Positions 1 through 8,664 are shown, counted from the first letter of the stretch. The stretch: DNA of 33,747 nucleotides from Flavobacteriales bacterium (GCA_020854015.1 JADZGG010000053.1:1-33747), one strand, 5' to 3'. Numbers and translations are program-made. The notes: a model not told the origin generated them from the letters alone.

Positions 1-1
1 C

Positions 2-394
2 AAGCACAAGAAAGAGTCCGAAGTGCTGCGTGAGCGTGATATGCTTTTTGCCTTAGTGGAGAATAAGGATCCTGCCAAGGAGATCCTGTTCGTCAAGAGC
101 AACAGCCGCTTGGTGAAGCTCAAGATGAGCGACATCTATTACATAGAGGCGCTGAAGGATTACGTGGTGATCAACACGTTGAACACCCGGTACACCATCC
201 ACAGCACCATGAAGGACATTGAGGCCAAGCTGCAGGACAGCGACTTCCTCCGCGTGCACCGCTCCTTCATCGTTCGTATCGACAAGATCGTGGCCATCGA
301 ACAGCCCAACCTGATCCTGGAGAACGACAAGAAGATCATTCCGATCGGCGGCAGCTACAAGGATGATCTGGCCAAGCGGCTGAACCTCGTCTAG
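2..394 (+). CDS. LytTR-type response regulator, C-terminal part
   Basis: The frame is open to the left edge, so only the DNA-binding end of the protein is visible. A LytTR domain fills roughly the last 100 residues. Its usual marks are the strand segment DIYYIEALKDYVVI, the STMKDIE helix and the signature FLRVHRSFIVR, followed by a GGSYKDDLAKRL end. In Bacteroidota such domains normally follow a receiver domain in response regulators controlled by LytS/YehU-type histidine kinases. The receiver and kinase would lie to the left and are not seen. An internal GTG at 23 could be read as a start, but the lysine-rich residues before it (KHKKESE) look like the linker from a receiver domain, so I call it truncated by the window. 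The stop lies two bases from the end of the convergent rnr gene. Confidence 0.88.
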   Translation, partial: KHKKESEVLRERDMLFALVENKDPAKEILFVKSNSRLVKLKMSDIYYIEALKDYVVINTLNTRYTIHSTMKDIEAKLQDSDFLRVHRSFIVRIDKIVAIEQPNLILENDKKIIPIGGSYKDDLAKRLNLV

Positions 395-396
395 GC

Positions 397-2676
397 TTAG
401 CGCCTCTTTTTCTTCCCCAACGCTTTTCGGCTGCGCTCCCGCGACCGCGACGTGGACTTATTGCGTGCGGCCTGTGTTGCGCTGCTCGAAGAGGGTCGCG
501 TCTCCTCCCATTCGGCGATCGGCTGTCCGGCGCGCTTGGCGGTGCTGGCATCAAGCATGGCCAGCTCCACGGTGCGCTTGTCCATATCCACAGCGCGGAT
601 CTTCACGGTCAGCTCATCGCCCAACTGGAACTTCCGACCGGTGCGCTGGCCCACCACGCAATAGCGCTCCTGATCGAACTTGAAGTGATCGCCCGGCAGA
701 TCGCGCAGGCCGATCATGCCTTCGCATTTGTTGGCGCGAAGCTCCACGTAAATACCCCAGCTGGTAAGCCCGCTGATGATGCCCACGAAGGTCTCGCCGA
801 TGCGAGCCAGCAGGTACTCGGCCTGTTTGTACTTGATGCTGGCGCGCTCCGCATCGCTGGCGCGCTTCTCCATGTTGCTGCTGTGCTTGCAGCTCAGCTC
901 CAATTTCCCCTGGTCCAGGTGCTTTCCCCCGGCCAGATAGTGGGCCATGGCCCGGTGTACCAACAGATCAGGGTAGCGGCGGATGGGGGAGGTGAAGTGC
1001 GTGTAGTGTTCGAAGGCCAGGCCGTAGTGGCCGATGTTCTCTGTGCTGTAGATGGCTTTTGCCATGCTGCGGATCGTGAACTGCTTGATGATCTTCTCCT
1101 CCTCCAAACCTCTGATGGAGGTCAGCAGGCGGTTGATGGCGTGTGGCAGGTCGTCCTCGCGGTTCACGGTGAGTTCGTGGCCGAAGCTCTTGGCCAAGGA
1201 GCGAAGCTGGGCCACCTTCTCGGGGTCCGGTAGGTCGTGGATCCGATAGACAAAGGGCGGAACCCCCCCCTTCTTCTGCTTGCCCACCCAGGCGGCCACC
1301 CGCTTGTTGGCCAGCAGCATGAACTCTTCGATCAGCCAATTGGCGGGCCCCATCACCTTCTCATACACGCCGACGGGGGCGCCCTTCTCATCCAACTTGA
1401 ACTTCACTTCGTTGCCCCCGATCTCCAATGCGCCGTTCGCGATCCGCTCCTTCCGCATGATCTGCGAAAGTGCATGAAGTGTGAGGACCTCGCGCTTGTA
1501 GTCGCCTTCGCCACCATCGATGATCGATTGTGCTTCCGCATAGGCGAACCGCCGGCGTGAGCGCATGACCGTACGACCGAACCATTCGCTCTTGATCCGG
1601 GCCTTCTCATCCATTTCGAAGATGGCACTGAAGCTCAACTTGTCAGTATCCGGGTTCAGGGAGCAGAGGTCGTTGCTGAGCTTTTCGGGTAGCATGGGCA
1701 CCACGCGGTCCACCAGGTAGACACTGGTGGCGCGTGCAGCGGCTTCCATATCGACCACCGTGCCCGGACGTACGTAATGGCTGACGTCGGCAATGTGGAT
1801 GCCGACCTCCCAATTCCCATTGTCCAGCTGTTTCAGGCTAAGCGCATCGTCCAGATCTTTGGCATCATCGGGGTCGATGGTGAGGGTGGGCGTGTCGCGC
1901 ATGTCCCTTCGCGTCGCAAGCTCTGCTGGCGTACAGCCATTGGGGATCTCCTCGCTGGCCTTGATCACGCTTTCGGGAAACTCCAAGGGAAGCCCGAACT
2001 CGGCGAGGATGGCATGCATCTCCACCTGATGCTCCCCGGCGCGCCCCAACACGCGTACCACCCGACCGCGAGCCAACTCACGGCTGTCCTTCCATTCCCC
2101 CAGTTCGATGATGGCCTTATCGCCTTCACGGGCGTTCAGCGCATCCGCCGCTGCGATCAGGAATGGGCGCTGCACGCGCTGGTCGTCAGCTACCAGGACC
2201 AATCGCCCCTGGTGCTTGTGGATCGTTCCGACGAACTCGGTCCGGCGTCTGCTGAGCACCTCCATGATCCGGCCCTCAGGTCTGTCACCGCGGCCCTGCC
2301 CGATGCGCACCTTCACCCGGTCCCCATGGAGCGCCATGCCCACGTTACCTGGGTGGATGTACACGTCGTTGCCCTTGTCGTCACCCTCCAAGCGGACGTA
2401 GCCACCGCCGCTGGCAATGATGTCGATGGTGCCTTCGGCCTCGGCGCGGTTCTGCGAACTGATGTAGCGCCCCTTCTTGCCGCTGTGGATCCGCCCGGCG
2501 TCCAACAGGGCATCGATCGCGTCGAATACCACGTACCGCTGGGCCTTGTCGCGAATGCCGAGCTGTATGGCCAATTGTTGGCTAGTGATGCCAGCGTGTC
2601 CTGCGCGTCGGATGGCGGCCAGGACCTGTTGTTCGATGGGGGAAGGGTCGGGAGATGAGCTCTGTGCGCGGGACAT
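397..2676 (-). CDS. rnr: Ribonuclease R (RNase II/RNB family 3'-5' exoribonuclease)
   Basis: This is a processive 3'-5' exoribonuclease that degrades structured RNA and takes part in rRNA and mRNA quality control. Domain order is typical: a winged-helix segment (about residues 10-75), cold-shock domains (GTIDIIASGGGYVRL onward), a large RNB domain with the metal-binding motif DPDDAKDLDDAL, the late RNB motif HFTSPIRRYPDLLVHR, an S1 domain, and a basic tail ending KALGKKKRR. I chose the ATG at 2676 (MSRAQSSSPDPS, 759 residues). An ATG at 2730 would add 18 residues, but those bases overlap the -33 element of the prs promoter and include a weak minus-strand TcccTTTG box (2694-2701). The gene diverges from prs and converges on the LytTR gene. 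Confidence 0.95.
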   Translation of the reverse strand: MSRAQSSSPDPSPIEQQVLAAIRRAGHAGITSQQLAIQLGIRDKAQRYVVFDAIDALLDAGRIHSGKKGRYISSQNRAEAEGTIDIIASGGGYVRLEGDDKGNDVYIHPGNVGMALHGDRVKVRIGQGRGDRPEGRIMEVLSRRRTEFVGTIHKHQGRLVLVADDQRVQRPFLIAAADALNAREGDKAIIELGEWKDSRELARGRVVRVLGRAGEHQVEMHAILAEFGLPLEFPESVIKASEEIPNGCTPAELATRRDMRDTPTLTIDPDDAKDLDDALSLKQLDNGNWEVGIHIADVSHYVRPGTVVDMEAAARATSVYLVDRVVPMLPEKLSNDLCSLNPDTDKLSFSAIFEMDEKARIKSEWFGRTVMRSRRRFAYAEAQSIIDGGEGDYKREVLTLHALSQIMRKERIANGALEIGGNEVKFKLDEKGAPVGVYEKVMGPANWLIEEFMLLANKRVAAWVGKQKKGGVPPFVYRIHDLPDPEKVAQLRSLAKSFGHELTVNREDDLPHAINRLLTSIRGLEEEKIIKQFTIRSMAKAIYSTENIGHYGLAFEHYTHFTSPIRRYPDLLVHRAMAHYLAGGKHLDQGKLELSCKHSSNMEKRASDAERASIKYKQAEYLLARIGETFVGIISGLTSWGIYVELRANKCEGMIGLRDLPGDHFKFDQERYCVVGQRTGRKFQLGDELTVKIRAVDMDKRTVELAMLDASTAKRAGQPIAEWEETRPSSSSATQAARNKSTSRSRERSRKALGKKKRR

Positions 2677-2733
2677 GGACAACGAAGGTCGCACAAAGGG
2701 AAGTTGCCCGTGCTGGAGCTTCACCAACACGTG

Positions 2734-2763
2734 TTGATAACCTGCGGAGGATCACTACATTTG
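2734..2763 (+). promoter_or_regulatory. Bacteroidota-type promoter of prs
   Basis: The sequence shows TTG at 2734-2736, a 19-base spacer, and TACATTTG at 2756-2763. This matches the phylum consensus of a -33 TTG/TTTG and a -7 TAnnTTTG. Transcription would begin near 2770, leaving a leader of about 50 bases before the prs ATG. Confidence 0.75.
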
Positions 2764-2818
2764 CAGCCCCTTTCTCCCGCCGACCGGGCGAGAGGGCATC
2801 GCATCACTTGATAGCCCC

Positions 2819-3766
2819 ATGTACGAAAGTGCCAAGATCTTCAGCGGGACCGCGACGCGGTACCTGGCCGAGAAGATCGCTGCCAACAGCGGCGAGCGAC
2901 TTGGTGAAGTGACGGTGAGCCGTTTCAGCGATGGGGAGTTCCAGCCCAGCTTTGAGGAAACGGTACGGGGCGAACTGGTGTTCATCGTACAGAGCACCTT
3001 CCCACCCAGCGACAACCTTTTCGAATTGTTGATGATGGTGGATGCCGCCAAGCGCGCCAGCGCCAAGCGCATCGTAGCGGTTATGCCGTATTTCGGCTTC
3101 GCCCGGCAGGACCGCAAAGACAAGCCGCGGGTCAGCATTGGCGCCAAGTTGGTGGCCAACATGCTTACGGCCGCCGGTGTCGACCGGATCATTTGCATGG
3201 ACCTGCACGCTGACCAGATCCAAGGCTTCTTCGAAGTTCCTGTTGACCACTTGTTCGCGAGCAGCATTTTCCTGCCGCACATCAAGGAGATGGGTTTGCC
3301 CAATCTGTTGATGGCCGCGCCGGATACAGGCGGAACCAAACGGGCCAGTGCCTATGCCAAGCACCTTGGCGTGGACATGGCCATTTGCTACAAGCAGCGC
3401 AAGGTGGCCAACCAGGTGGAGAGCATGACGCTGATCGGCGATGTGAAGGGCAAGGATGTGGTGTTGGTCGATGACATGATCGACACCGCAGGCACCCTCA
3501 CAAAAGCGGCCGACATGATGATGGAGCAGGGTGCCAGTTCCGTGCGTGCCGTGTGCACCCACGCCGTGTTGAGCGGTCAGGCGTGTGAGCGCATCCAGAG
3601 CAGCGCCCTTACCGAGCTCATCGTTACCGATACCATTCCGATCAGTGAGGCCAAGCGGGCCGCCACCGACAAGATCAAACAGCTTTCCGTTGCGCAATTG
3701 TTCGCTGACGTCATCAAGCGTGTGCGCAACCACGAGAGCATCAGCAGCCATTTCATCATCGCCTGA
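2819..3766 (+). CDS. prs: Ribose-phosphate pyrophosphokinase (PRPP synthetase)
   Basis: The enzyme makes 5-phosphoribosyl-1-diphosphate from ribose-5-phosphate and ATP. It feeds purine, pyrimidine, histidine, tryptophan and NAD synthesis in the cytoplasm. The 315-residue length is normal for the family. Visible motifs are FSDGEFQPSFEE near the N terminus, the flexible-loop and ATP region FGFARQDRKDKPR, the metal-binding DLHADQIQGFF, and the PRPP-binding loop VVLVDDMIDTAGTLTKAA (about residues 217-234). The ATG at 2819 gives the standard N terminus. It heads a prs-rplY-pth run that is common in Bacteroidota, is driven by the promoter at 2734-2763, and lies 73 bases before rplY. Confidence 0.97.
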   Translation: MYESAKIFSGTATRYLAEKIAANSGERLGEVTVSRFSDGEFQPSFEETVRGELVFIVQSTFPPSDNLFELLMMVDAAKRASAKRIVAVMPYFGFARQDRKDKPRVSIGAKLVANMLTAAGVDRIICMDLHADQIQGFFEVPVDHLFASSIFLPHIKEMGLPNLLMAAPDTGGTKRASAYAKHLGVDMAICYKQRKVANQVESMTLIGDVKGKDVVLVDDMIDTAGTLTKAADMMMEQGASSVRAVCTHAVLSGQACERIQSSALTELIVTDTIPISEAKRAATDKIKQLSVAQLFADVIKRVRNHESISSHFIIA

Positions 3767-3839
3767 CAAAGCCCAGGCGTCACCCAGACGAATAGACCGT
3801 CAAATCAATCAAAGCCGCGCCGGCCAGGCGATCGTGACC

Positions 3840-4493
3840 ATGAAGAAGGTAGAACTCAGCGGCAGCGTACGCGCCGAACAAGGGACCAAGGGCGCCGTGC
3901 AGCTTCGCCGTGAAAAGCGCGTGCCCTGCGTGCTGTACGGTGGAGAAAAGACCCTTTCGTTCAGCTTGGAAGAGGCGCCCCTGAACAAGTTGATCCACAC
4001 CCCTGAGGTGTATCGGTTCGAGCTGGACATCGATGGCCAGAAGGTCATGGCGATGGTCCACGACAAGCAATTCCACCCCACCAGTGACCGCTTGCTCCAC
4101 GTCGACTTTTTCGAGCTCAGTGAGAACAAGGAGGCGCGCGTGACCCTGTCCCTCCGCTTGGTGGGTCAGAGCCCAGGCGTTCGCAAGGGCGGCAAGCTCA
4201 GCCAGCCACTGCGCAAGCTGCGCGTGAAAGGCTTGCCCGCAGTGATCCCCGATCACCTGGAGTATGATGTGAACTCGCTCGATCTCGGTGATAGCATCCG
4301 CGTAAGCGACCTTAAGTTCCCTGGCGTATCTGTGCTGGAGCGCGCCACCGACGTGGTAGTGGCCGTGAAGATGCCTAAGAAGGTGGAGGAAGCGGCCCCT
4401 GGAACTCCTGCAGCTGCCGGCGCCGCCCCCGCTGCCGGTGCCAAAGCCGCCGCTGCACCTGCCGCCGCTGCGAAACCCGCTGCCAAGAAGTAA
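3840..4493 (+). CDS. rplY: 50S ribosomal protein L25/Ctc (long form)
   Basis: This is a large-subunit protein that binds 5S rRNA. The 217-residue chain is the long CTC-type form. An N-terminal L25 domain (LSGSVRAEQGTKGAVQLRRE, VPCVLYGG, RLLHVDFFEL) is followed by a second beta domain (KLRVKGLPAVIPDHLEYDV, LDLGDSIRVSDL). It ends in a roughly 35-residue Ala/Pro/Lys tail from about residue 180, which is common in Bacteroidota L25 proteins and probably disordered. I chose the ATG at 3840. The frame stays open upstream, but that part overlaps prs and resembles no L25. pth follows 39 bases downstream, as in many bacteria. Confidence 0.95.
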   Translation: MKKVELSGSVRAEQGTKGAVQLRREKRVPCVLYGGEKTLSFSLEEAPLNKLIHTPEVYRFELDIDGQKVMAMVHDKQFHPTSDRLLHVDFFELSENKEARVTLSLRLVGQSPGVRKGGKLSQPLRKLRVKGLPAVIPDHLEYDVNSLDLGDSIRVSDLKFPGVSVLERATDVVVAVKMPKKVEEAAPGTPAAAGAAPAAGAKAAAAPAAAAKPAAKK

Positions 4494-4532
4494 GCCTAGG
4501 GCATTGCCCACCGCTTATCCGGTCGAACGCGG

Positions 4533-5096
4533 ATGAAGTACTTGATCGTTGGCCTTGGTAACCCGGGTCCGGAGTACGCGAACACCCGCCACAACATCGG
4601 TTTCATCGTGTTGGACGCCCTCGCCCGGGCGTCCAACATCGTTTTCAGCCCCGACCGTTACGGCGACCGAGCAGAGCTCCGGCACAAAGGGCGCACGTTG
4701 ATCCTCATCAAGCCAAGCACCTTCATGAACTTGAGCGGCAAGACCGTGAGGTATTGGATGGAGCAGGAGAAGATCGTCAGCGAGCGAGTGCTGGTGATCG
4801 CGGACGACCTTGCGCTACCCTTTGGTAAGATTCGGTTGCGGCCCAGTGGTGGTGCAGGCGGACACAACGGACTCACCAGCATCATCGAATTGACCGGCAC
4901 CGAGACCTTCCCCCGGCTCCGGTTCGGGATCGGCAGTGAGTTCTCCCGCGGAAAGCAGGCGGACTATGTCCTCAGCCCTTGGAATAAAGAAGAGGCAGCC
5001 GCGCTCGATGAACGCGTGAAGATCTGTTGCGAGGCCATTCTTGACTTCGGTCTGATGGGTATCGGTCATGCCATGAACACCTTCAATACACGCTGA
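4533..5096 (+). CDS. pth: Peptidyl-tRNA hydrolase
   Basis: The enzyme cleaves peptidyl-tRNA released from stalled ribosomes and recycles the tRNA. The 187-residue length is typical. Conserved features are GLGNPGPEYANTRHNIGF, which includes the catalytic His of the TRHN motif and the first Asn; KPSTFMNLSG, with the second substrate-binding Asn; DDLALPFGKIRLR, with the catalytic Asp; and the glycine-rich GGAGGHNGLTS. The ATG at 4533 starts the family motif almost at once (MKYLIVGLGN), so no upstream start is needed. It is co-directional with rplY, and the two probably share a transcript with prs. Confidence 0.96.
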   Translation: MKYLIVGLGNPGPEYANTRHNIGFIVLDALARASNIVFSPDRYGDRAELRHKGRTLILIKPSTFMNLSGKTVRYWMEQEKIVSERVLVIADDLALPFGKIRLRPSGGAGGHNGLTSIIELTGTETFPRLRFGIGSEFSRGKQADYVLSPWNKEEAAALDERVKICCEAILDFGLMGIGHAMNTFNTR

Positions 5097-5118
5097 ACAC
5101 AGGCCTTATGCCGCGTGT

Positions 5119-5126
5119 TACCTTTC
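5119..5126 (+). promoter_or_regulatory. Possible -7 box of the ferritin gene
   Basis: TACCTTTC lies 24 bases before the ferritin ATG and differs from TAnnTTTG only at the last base. I see no clear TTG at the expected -33 distance, so this is a weak call. Confidence 0.3.
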
Positions 5127-5150
5127 GCCCATCAACATCCGAACGACCCC

Positions 5151-5672
5151 ATGCTGAGCAAGAAGATCGAAGCGGCACTGAACGGCCAAGTGGCCGTTGA
5201 GGCCAGCAGCAGCCAAGCCTATCTCGCCATGGCCTCCTGGGCGGAGAACCAAGGTCTCAGTGGTACCGCCGCGTTCCTTTACCGCCACAGCGATGAAGAA
5301 CGCATGCACATGCTGAAGCTGGTCAAGTTCATCAATGAACGGGGCGGAAAGGCCGTGATCCCTGCGCTGAAGCAGCCCGGTACCAACTTCAAGTCCATCA
5401 CTGACATTTTCCAGGCCCTGCTCCACCACGAGACCAAGGTGACCCAGGAGATCAATGGTGTGGTGGACACCTGCCTGAAGGAAAAGGACTACACCACGCA
5501 CAACTTCATGCAGTGGTACGTGGGTGAGCAGATCGAGGAGGAAGCCCTGGCCCGCACTTTGATCGACAAGTTGAACCTGATCGGCAACGACAAGGGCGGC
5601 TTATACCTGTTCGATCGCGACCTACAGGGAATGACCGGCATGGCCAGCGGAAAGGGCGGGGCCAACGCCTGA
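5151..5672 (+). CDS. ftnA: Non-haem ferritin (FtnA-like)
   Basis: This is an iron-storage cage protein that oxidises Fe(II) and stores ferric mineral. The 173-residue four-helix protein shows the ferroxidase ligands in order: EASSSQAYLAMASWAE in the first helix, DEERMHMLKLVKFINERGG with the E-E-x-x-H type ligands, and the later helix WYVGEQIEEEALARTLIDKL. Length and motifs fit bacterial FtnA rather than bacterioferritin, because no haem-ligand Met position stands out. I chose the ATG at 5151 (MLSKKIEAALNGQ). A GTG at 5115 would add 12 residues that look unlike the family. It converges tail to tail with the M28 peptidase, two bases apart, with no obvious terminator between them. Confidence 0.93.
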   Translation: MLSKKIEAALNGQVAVEASSSQAYLAMASWAENQGLSGTAAFLYRHSDEERMHMLKLVKFINERGGKAVIPALKQPGTNFKSITDIFQALLHHETKVTQEINGVVDTCLKEKDYTTHNFMQWYVGEQIEEEALARTLIDKLNLIGNDKGGLYLFDRDLQGMTGMASGKGGANA

Positions 5673-5674
5673 GC

Positions 5675-7159
5675 CTACCAGCGCCAATCACCCCCGATCC
5701 GGAGCTTCTCTTCAAGACCTTCTTGGATCAGTCGGTCACGCAACGCCATGTCCGTAAAATGTGCGGGTAGTGTATCCGCATCCGCAAGAGCGGTCAGCAG
5801 CATGCCCACGAAGCGCACGTTGTCCAGCATGGCCTGCGGGTCCACGAGGTGGATGTCGTCGCAACTGCTGTGGTAGCAGCCATAAACGTGGCTTCCCAGA
5901 TCGCTATGTGGATTGATCACCGGAACGCCGGCGAGCATGAAGGGCTGGTGGTCGCTGTGAAGCCAGGCACCGGTGGTGGTGCGTCCTGCGAACGAAGCAC
6001 TGTCCACCGTTCGGATCCCGGTATTGATCAACTCGATCTGCTCCTTCCAACCCGATGGGCCCATCACACCAAAGCCTTGCGGATGACCGGTCATGTCCAT
6101 ATTCACCATGCACCTGATGCGATCCAGTTCACCGGAGGCGCGGTACTGTTCCACCAAGGCCTTTGATCCCAATAAGCCCTGTTCTTCACCCATGAACAGA
6201 ACGAAGCGTATTGTGCGTCTTGGCTTGATGTCGCAGTTTTTCAGGCACCGGGCCATGTCAAGAATGCTGAACGAACCCAATCCGTTGTCAGTAGCGCCGG
6301 TGGCCAGGTCCCAGCAATCCAGATGACCGCCCACCAACACCACCTCGTCGGCCAGGTCGGATCCTTGGATCTCCGCAACGATGTTCCTCGCGGTTACGAC
6401 CTCGCTCTCATTGGCCATGTTCAGCGCCCCTACAACTTCCTTTCCACCAGCAAGCCAACGCCGAACAAGCGCCCCATCCTCGCTGGAAATGCAAGCGGCG
6501 GGGATGCTGATCAGGTCACCATTGACTGATGCCGTTCCTGTTAGCAGGACGTGTCCTTCAACATTGTTCACGAACAGCACTGCGGCAGCTCCGGCCTCGA
6601 TGGCCAGTGCCGTTTTTTCGCTTCGGTGCAAGTTGCTTGCCTCTTTGGGTGCGCCCACCAGCCCCAGGTTCACCAGAACGATGCGGCCTCTGATGTGCTC
6701 TTTGGAGCGCGCAAGGTCTTCGGGCAAGCCGTTGCCAACATCGAGCAAACCGCCCCTGACCGATGCCAGGACAGGAGAATGGGCGAGGGCGACACAGGCA
6801 GGCCTGAAACTGCTGTCCGCAGCGCTCAGCAACAAGCCCACGGAATCGCGCTGCCAGGCCCGGGCTCGAAAGGGGGCGTAATGGACCGCAGCCAACCCCG
6901 AGGCTCGAAAAAGGCTATCGGCAAGGACTTCAGCCTTGGCGCCATGGGTCGTGCCGGTCAGCCGGTGACCGATGTGTTCCGCGCTCCAGACCAGCCAAGG
7001 GTGGCCCATGGGCGTCTGTTTCGCGCACCCGTCGATACGCGGAAAGAGATCCCGTGAAGCCTGCGAGTGAACATCACAATGTGAAAAGAACAACAGCCAC
7101 GACAAGGAGAGCCCGAGGAGGGTGCCGCTACTTTGCCGTGTGCAGTATTGGTTCGACAT
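5675..7159 (-). CDS. Secreted M28-family zinc aminopeptidase with PA domain
   Basis: This is a predicted exported metallopeptidase of 494 residues. The N terminus carries a signal-peptide core (LLGLSLSWLLFF) ending near HSQ. A protease-associated (PA) region follows around EKTALAIEAGAAAVLFVNN. The M28 catalytic core then shows the dizinc ligands in order: GGHLDCWD, GATDNGLGSF, FMGEEQGLLGS with the catalytic Glu, VNMDMTGHP, and a late His in YHSSCDDIHLVD. Members usually act as aminopeptidases or carboxypeptidases; the substrate cannot be told. The ATG at 7159 (MSNQYCTRQ) places the signal peptide correctly, whereas a more upstream start would add about 50 residues without signal character. 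A TACTTTTG box lies 43 bases upstream, inside the divergent gene's start. Confidence 0.92.
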   Translation of the reverse strand: MSNQYCTRQSSGTLLGLSLSWLLFFSHCDVHSQASRDLFPRIDGCAKQTPMGHPWLVWSAEHIGHRLTGTTHGAKAEVLADSLFRASGLAAVHYAPFRARAWQRDSVGLLLSAADSSFRPACVALAHSPVLASVRGGLLDVGNGLPEDLARSKEHIRGRIVLVNLGLVGAPKEASNLHRSEKTALAIEAGAAAVLFVNNVEGHVLLTGTASVNGDLISIPAACISSEDGALVRRWLAGGKEVVGALNMANESEVVTARNIVAEIQGSDLADEVVLVGGHLDCWDLATGATDNGLGSFSILDMARCLKNCDIKPRRTIRFVLFMGEEQGLLGSKALVEQYRASGELDRIRCMVNMDMTGHPQGFGVMGPSGWKEQIELINTGIRTVDSASFAGRTTTGAWLHSDHQPFMLAGVPVINPHSDLGSHVYGCYHSSCDDIHLVDPQAMLDNVRFVGMLLTALADADTLPAHFTDMALRDRLIQEGLEEKLRIGGDWRW

Positions 7160-7201
7160 GGGATCGGAATGGAAGCTGCGTTCCTGGAAGGGTGCGCGGA
7201 C

Positions 7202-7209
7202 CAAAAGTA
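7202..7209 (-). promoter_or_regulatory. -7 box of the M28 peptidase promoter
   Basis: On the minus strand TACTTTTG matches TAnnTTTG exactly and sits 43 bases before the peptidase ATG. No good -33 TTG is visible. The box shares one base with the chosen ATG of the divergent YfiR-like gene (7209), so the two genes overlap at their 5' ends. Confidence 0.5.
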
Positions 7210-7763
7210 TGTTCCCGAACAGGCGTATTGCTGGCGTGCCTCGACTGGTGCTCCTTCTGCTGACACCCCTGCTGCTCTGTGCCACTGATCCACGTGAAGC
7301 CGACAAGGACACCTCGGCGATCGTGCAGGCCAGCTACATCTACAACATCGCGAAGCTGGTGGAGTGGAAGGACCCCGCCCTGAAAAGCGGCAACTTCAAG
7401 ATCGGCGTCATCGGGAACACCAACCTTTACCAGGAGCTGATCAAGAAGTACGCCACCAAGAGCATCGGGAAGCAGCCCATTGAAGTGCTGAAGTTGCCAC
7501 GTTCGGCCGACGTGGAGAACTGTCACATCCTGTTCATTGGTCAGGCAGACCTGAACCTGATGCCTGCACTGTACAAGCATCTGAAAGGGAAGTCCACTCT
7601 GTTGATCACCGAATACCAAGGCGCCTTGGAGGACGGCAGTACCGTGAACTTCGTGCGCGTGGACAACACGTTGAAGTATGAGATCAGCTTGGTGAACGCC
7701 GGGCACCATAAGCTGGAGGTCGGCACTACGCTCGTCAACCTGGCCCATCACGTCACGAAATGA
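7209..7763 (+). CDS. YfiR-like periplasmic protein (DUF4154)
   Basis: This is a 184-residue exported protein. A hydrophobic signal segment (VPRLVLLLLTPLLLCA) is followed by a single YfiR/DUF4154 domain. Recognisable stretches are SYIYNIAKLVEWKD, FKIGVIGNTNLYQEL, ENCHILFIGQ, LLITEYQGALEDGSTVNF and YEISLVNAGHHKLEVGTTL. In Pseudomonas, YfiR is the periplasmic brake on the diguanylate cyclase YfiN; in Bacteroidota the domain often sits beside HAMP-type signalling proteins, as it does here. No diguanylate cyclase is present. I chose the ATG at 7209 for its signal peptide. A more upstream start in the same frame would overlap the divergent peptidase. The gene ends in an ATGA overlap with the TPR gene, which indicates coupled translation. 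Confidence 0.82.
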   Translation: MFPNRRIAGVPRLVLLLLTPLLLCATDPREADKDTSAIVQASYIYNIAKLVEWKDPALKSGNFKIGVIGNTNLYQELIKKYATKSIGKQPIEVLKLPRSADVENCHILFIGQADLNLMPALYKHLKGKSTLLITEYQGALEDGSTVNFVRVDNTLKYEISLVNAGHHKLEVGTTLVNLAHHVTK

Positions 7764-8659
7764 TCACGGCGCGCCGCATATTTCTGGTCGTGATGGCCCT
7801 TTGCTGGGCGGCCTTGGTCATGGCCCAGCCTGATGCCCTCGTGAATGCCAACAGGAAATACCAGGAGGGTGACCTTGCAGGGGCGCGCGCCCTATTGGAT
7901 GCTGCGGTGAAGGACCCCGAGCATGCTGGCGCACCTGAGGCCTGGGTGCTCCGCGGTTTCGTATACAAGGACCTCTATAAGCAAGCCCCACAAGGCCCGG
8001 ACGCCAGTGTACTTCGTGATGAGGCCATGGCCAGTCTATACCTGAGTACAGAGCTTGATACCGCCAAGGAGTTCAGCCAAAGCAGCTTGCAGGCCTATGA
8101 TTTCCTGGCGAAGACCATGTACAACGATGCGGCCCGTGCGCTGAATGAACTGGACCACGAGAAGGCAAAGACGCTCTTCAGTAAGTACAAGGGTTCCGTG
8201 CTTCGGATCGACCCCGCCCATGATTTCAAGGAGCGGGACGTGGAATTCAACAACGCCCTGGGCACCGTTTACACCAAACGCTTCAACCAGACGCGCGAAG
8301 AGCAAGAGTGGTTCGACAACGCGGTGAGCACTTATCAACTCGTCATGGAACTTGACTCCGGTAATTACGGAGCCAATTACAACCTGGCCACGCTGTTCTA
8401 CAACCGGGGCGTCTACAACATCCAGCAGATCAGCGCGGAGAACGACATTCCGAACATTCAACGGATCCAGGAAGTGAGCCGCGACTACTTCATGCAAGCA
8501 CTGCCCTATATGCTCAAGGCCTTTGAGATGAATCCCAAACGTCGCGAGACCTTGCTCGGCCTTGAGGGCATCTACTACAGCCTACAGGACGAAAAGCAGA
8601 GCGACCATTACCGACAGCTTTTCGAGGCCCTCGAAAGCGAACAGCCCCAGGACCGCTAA
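7760..8659 (+). CDS. Exported TPR-repeat protein
   Basis: This 299-residue protein has a signal peptide (FLVVMALCWAALVMAQ, cleavage expected after MAQ) and several helix-turn-helix repeats of TPR character. Examples are NANRKYQEGDLAGARALLDA, EHEKA-like and YNLATLFYNRGVYNIQQ segments, and PYMLKAFEMNPKRRETL near the end. TPRs hold protein partners, so in this cluster it may scaffold the YfiR-like protein and the HAMP receptor in the periplasm; that is inference from position. Its ATG overlaps the stop of the YfiR-like gene by four bases, and the HAMP gene follows after five bases, so the three are almost certainly co-transcribed. I do not recognise a narrower family. Confidence 0.8.
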   Translation: MITARRIFLVVMALCWAALVMAQPDALVNANRKYQEGDLAGARALLDAAVKDPEHAGAPEAWVLRGFVYKDLYKQAPQGPDASVLRDEAMASLYLSTELDTAKEFSQSSLQAYDFLAKTMYNDAARALNELDHEKAKTLFSKYKGSVLRIDPAHDFKERDVEFNNALGTVYTKRFNQTREEQEWFDNAVSTYQLVMELDSGNYGANYNLATLFYNRGVYNIQQISAENDIPNIQRIQEVSRDYFMQALPYMLKAFEMNPKRRETLLGLEGIYYSLQDEKQSDHYRQLFEALESEQPQDR

Positions 8660-8664
8660 GGCCC

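Noticed and set aside
392..415. Terminator hairpin at the LytTR-rnr junction
   Set aside because: AGGC/GCCT gives only four pairs and the T-rich stretch encodes the lysine-rich end of RNase R.
1777..2658. Plus-strand open frame opposite rnr
   Set aside because: It lies wholly within the RNase R coding region; the translation has no domain and no start signal.
3585..3839. N-terminal extension of the L25 frame into prs
   Set aside because: The extra residues overlap prs in another frame and do not look like ribosomal protein; the ATG at 3840 gives the family start.
4391..4490. Alanine-coding GC-rich stretch in rplY as a repeat array
   Set aside because: It is an ordinary Ala/Pro/Lys tail of L25; the codons vary and show no unit of fixed length.
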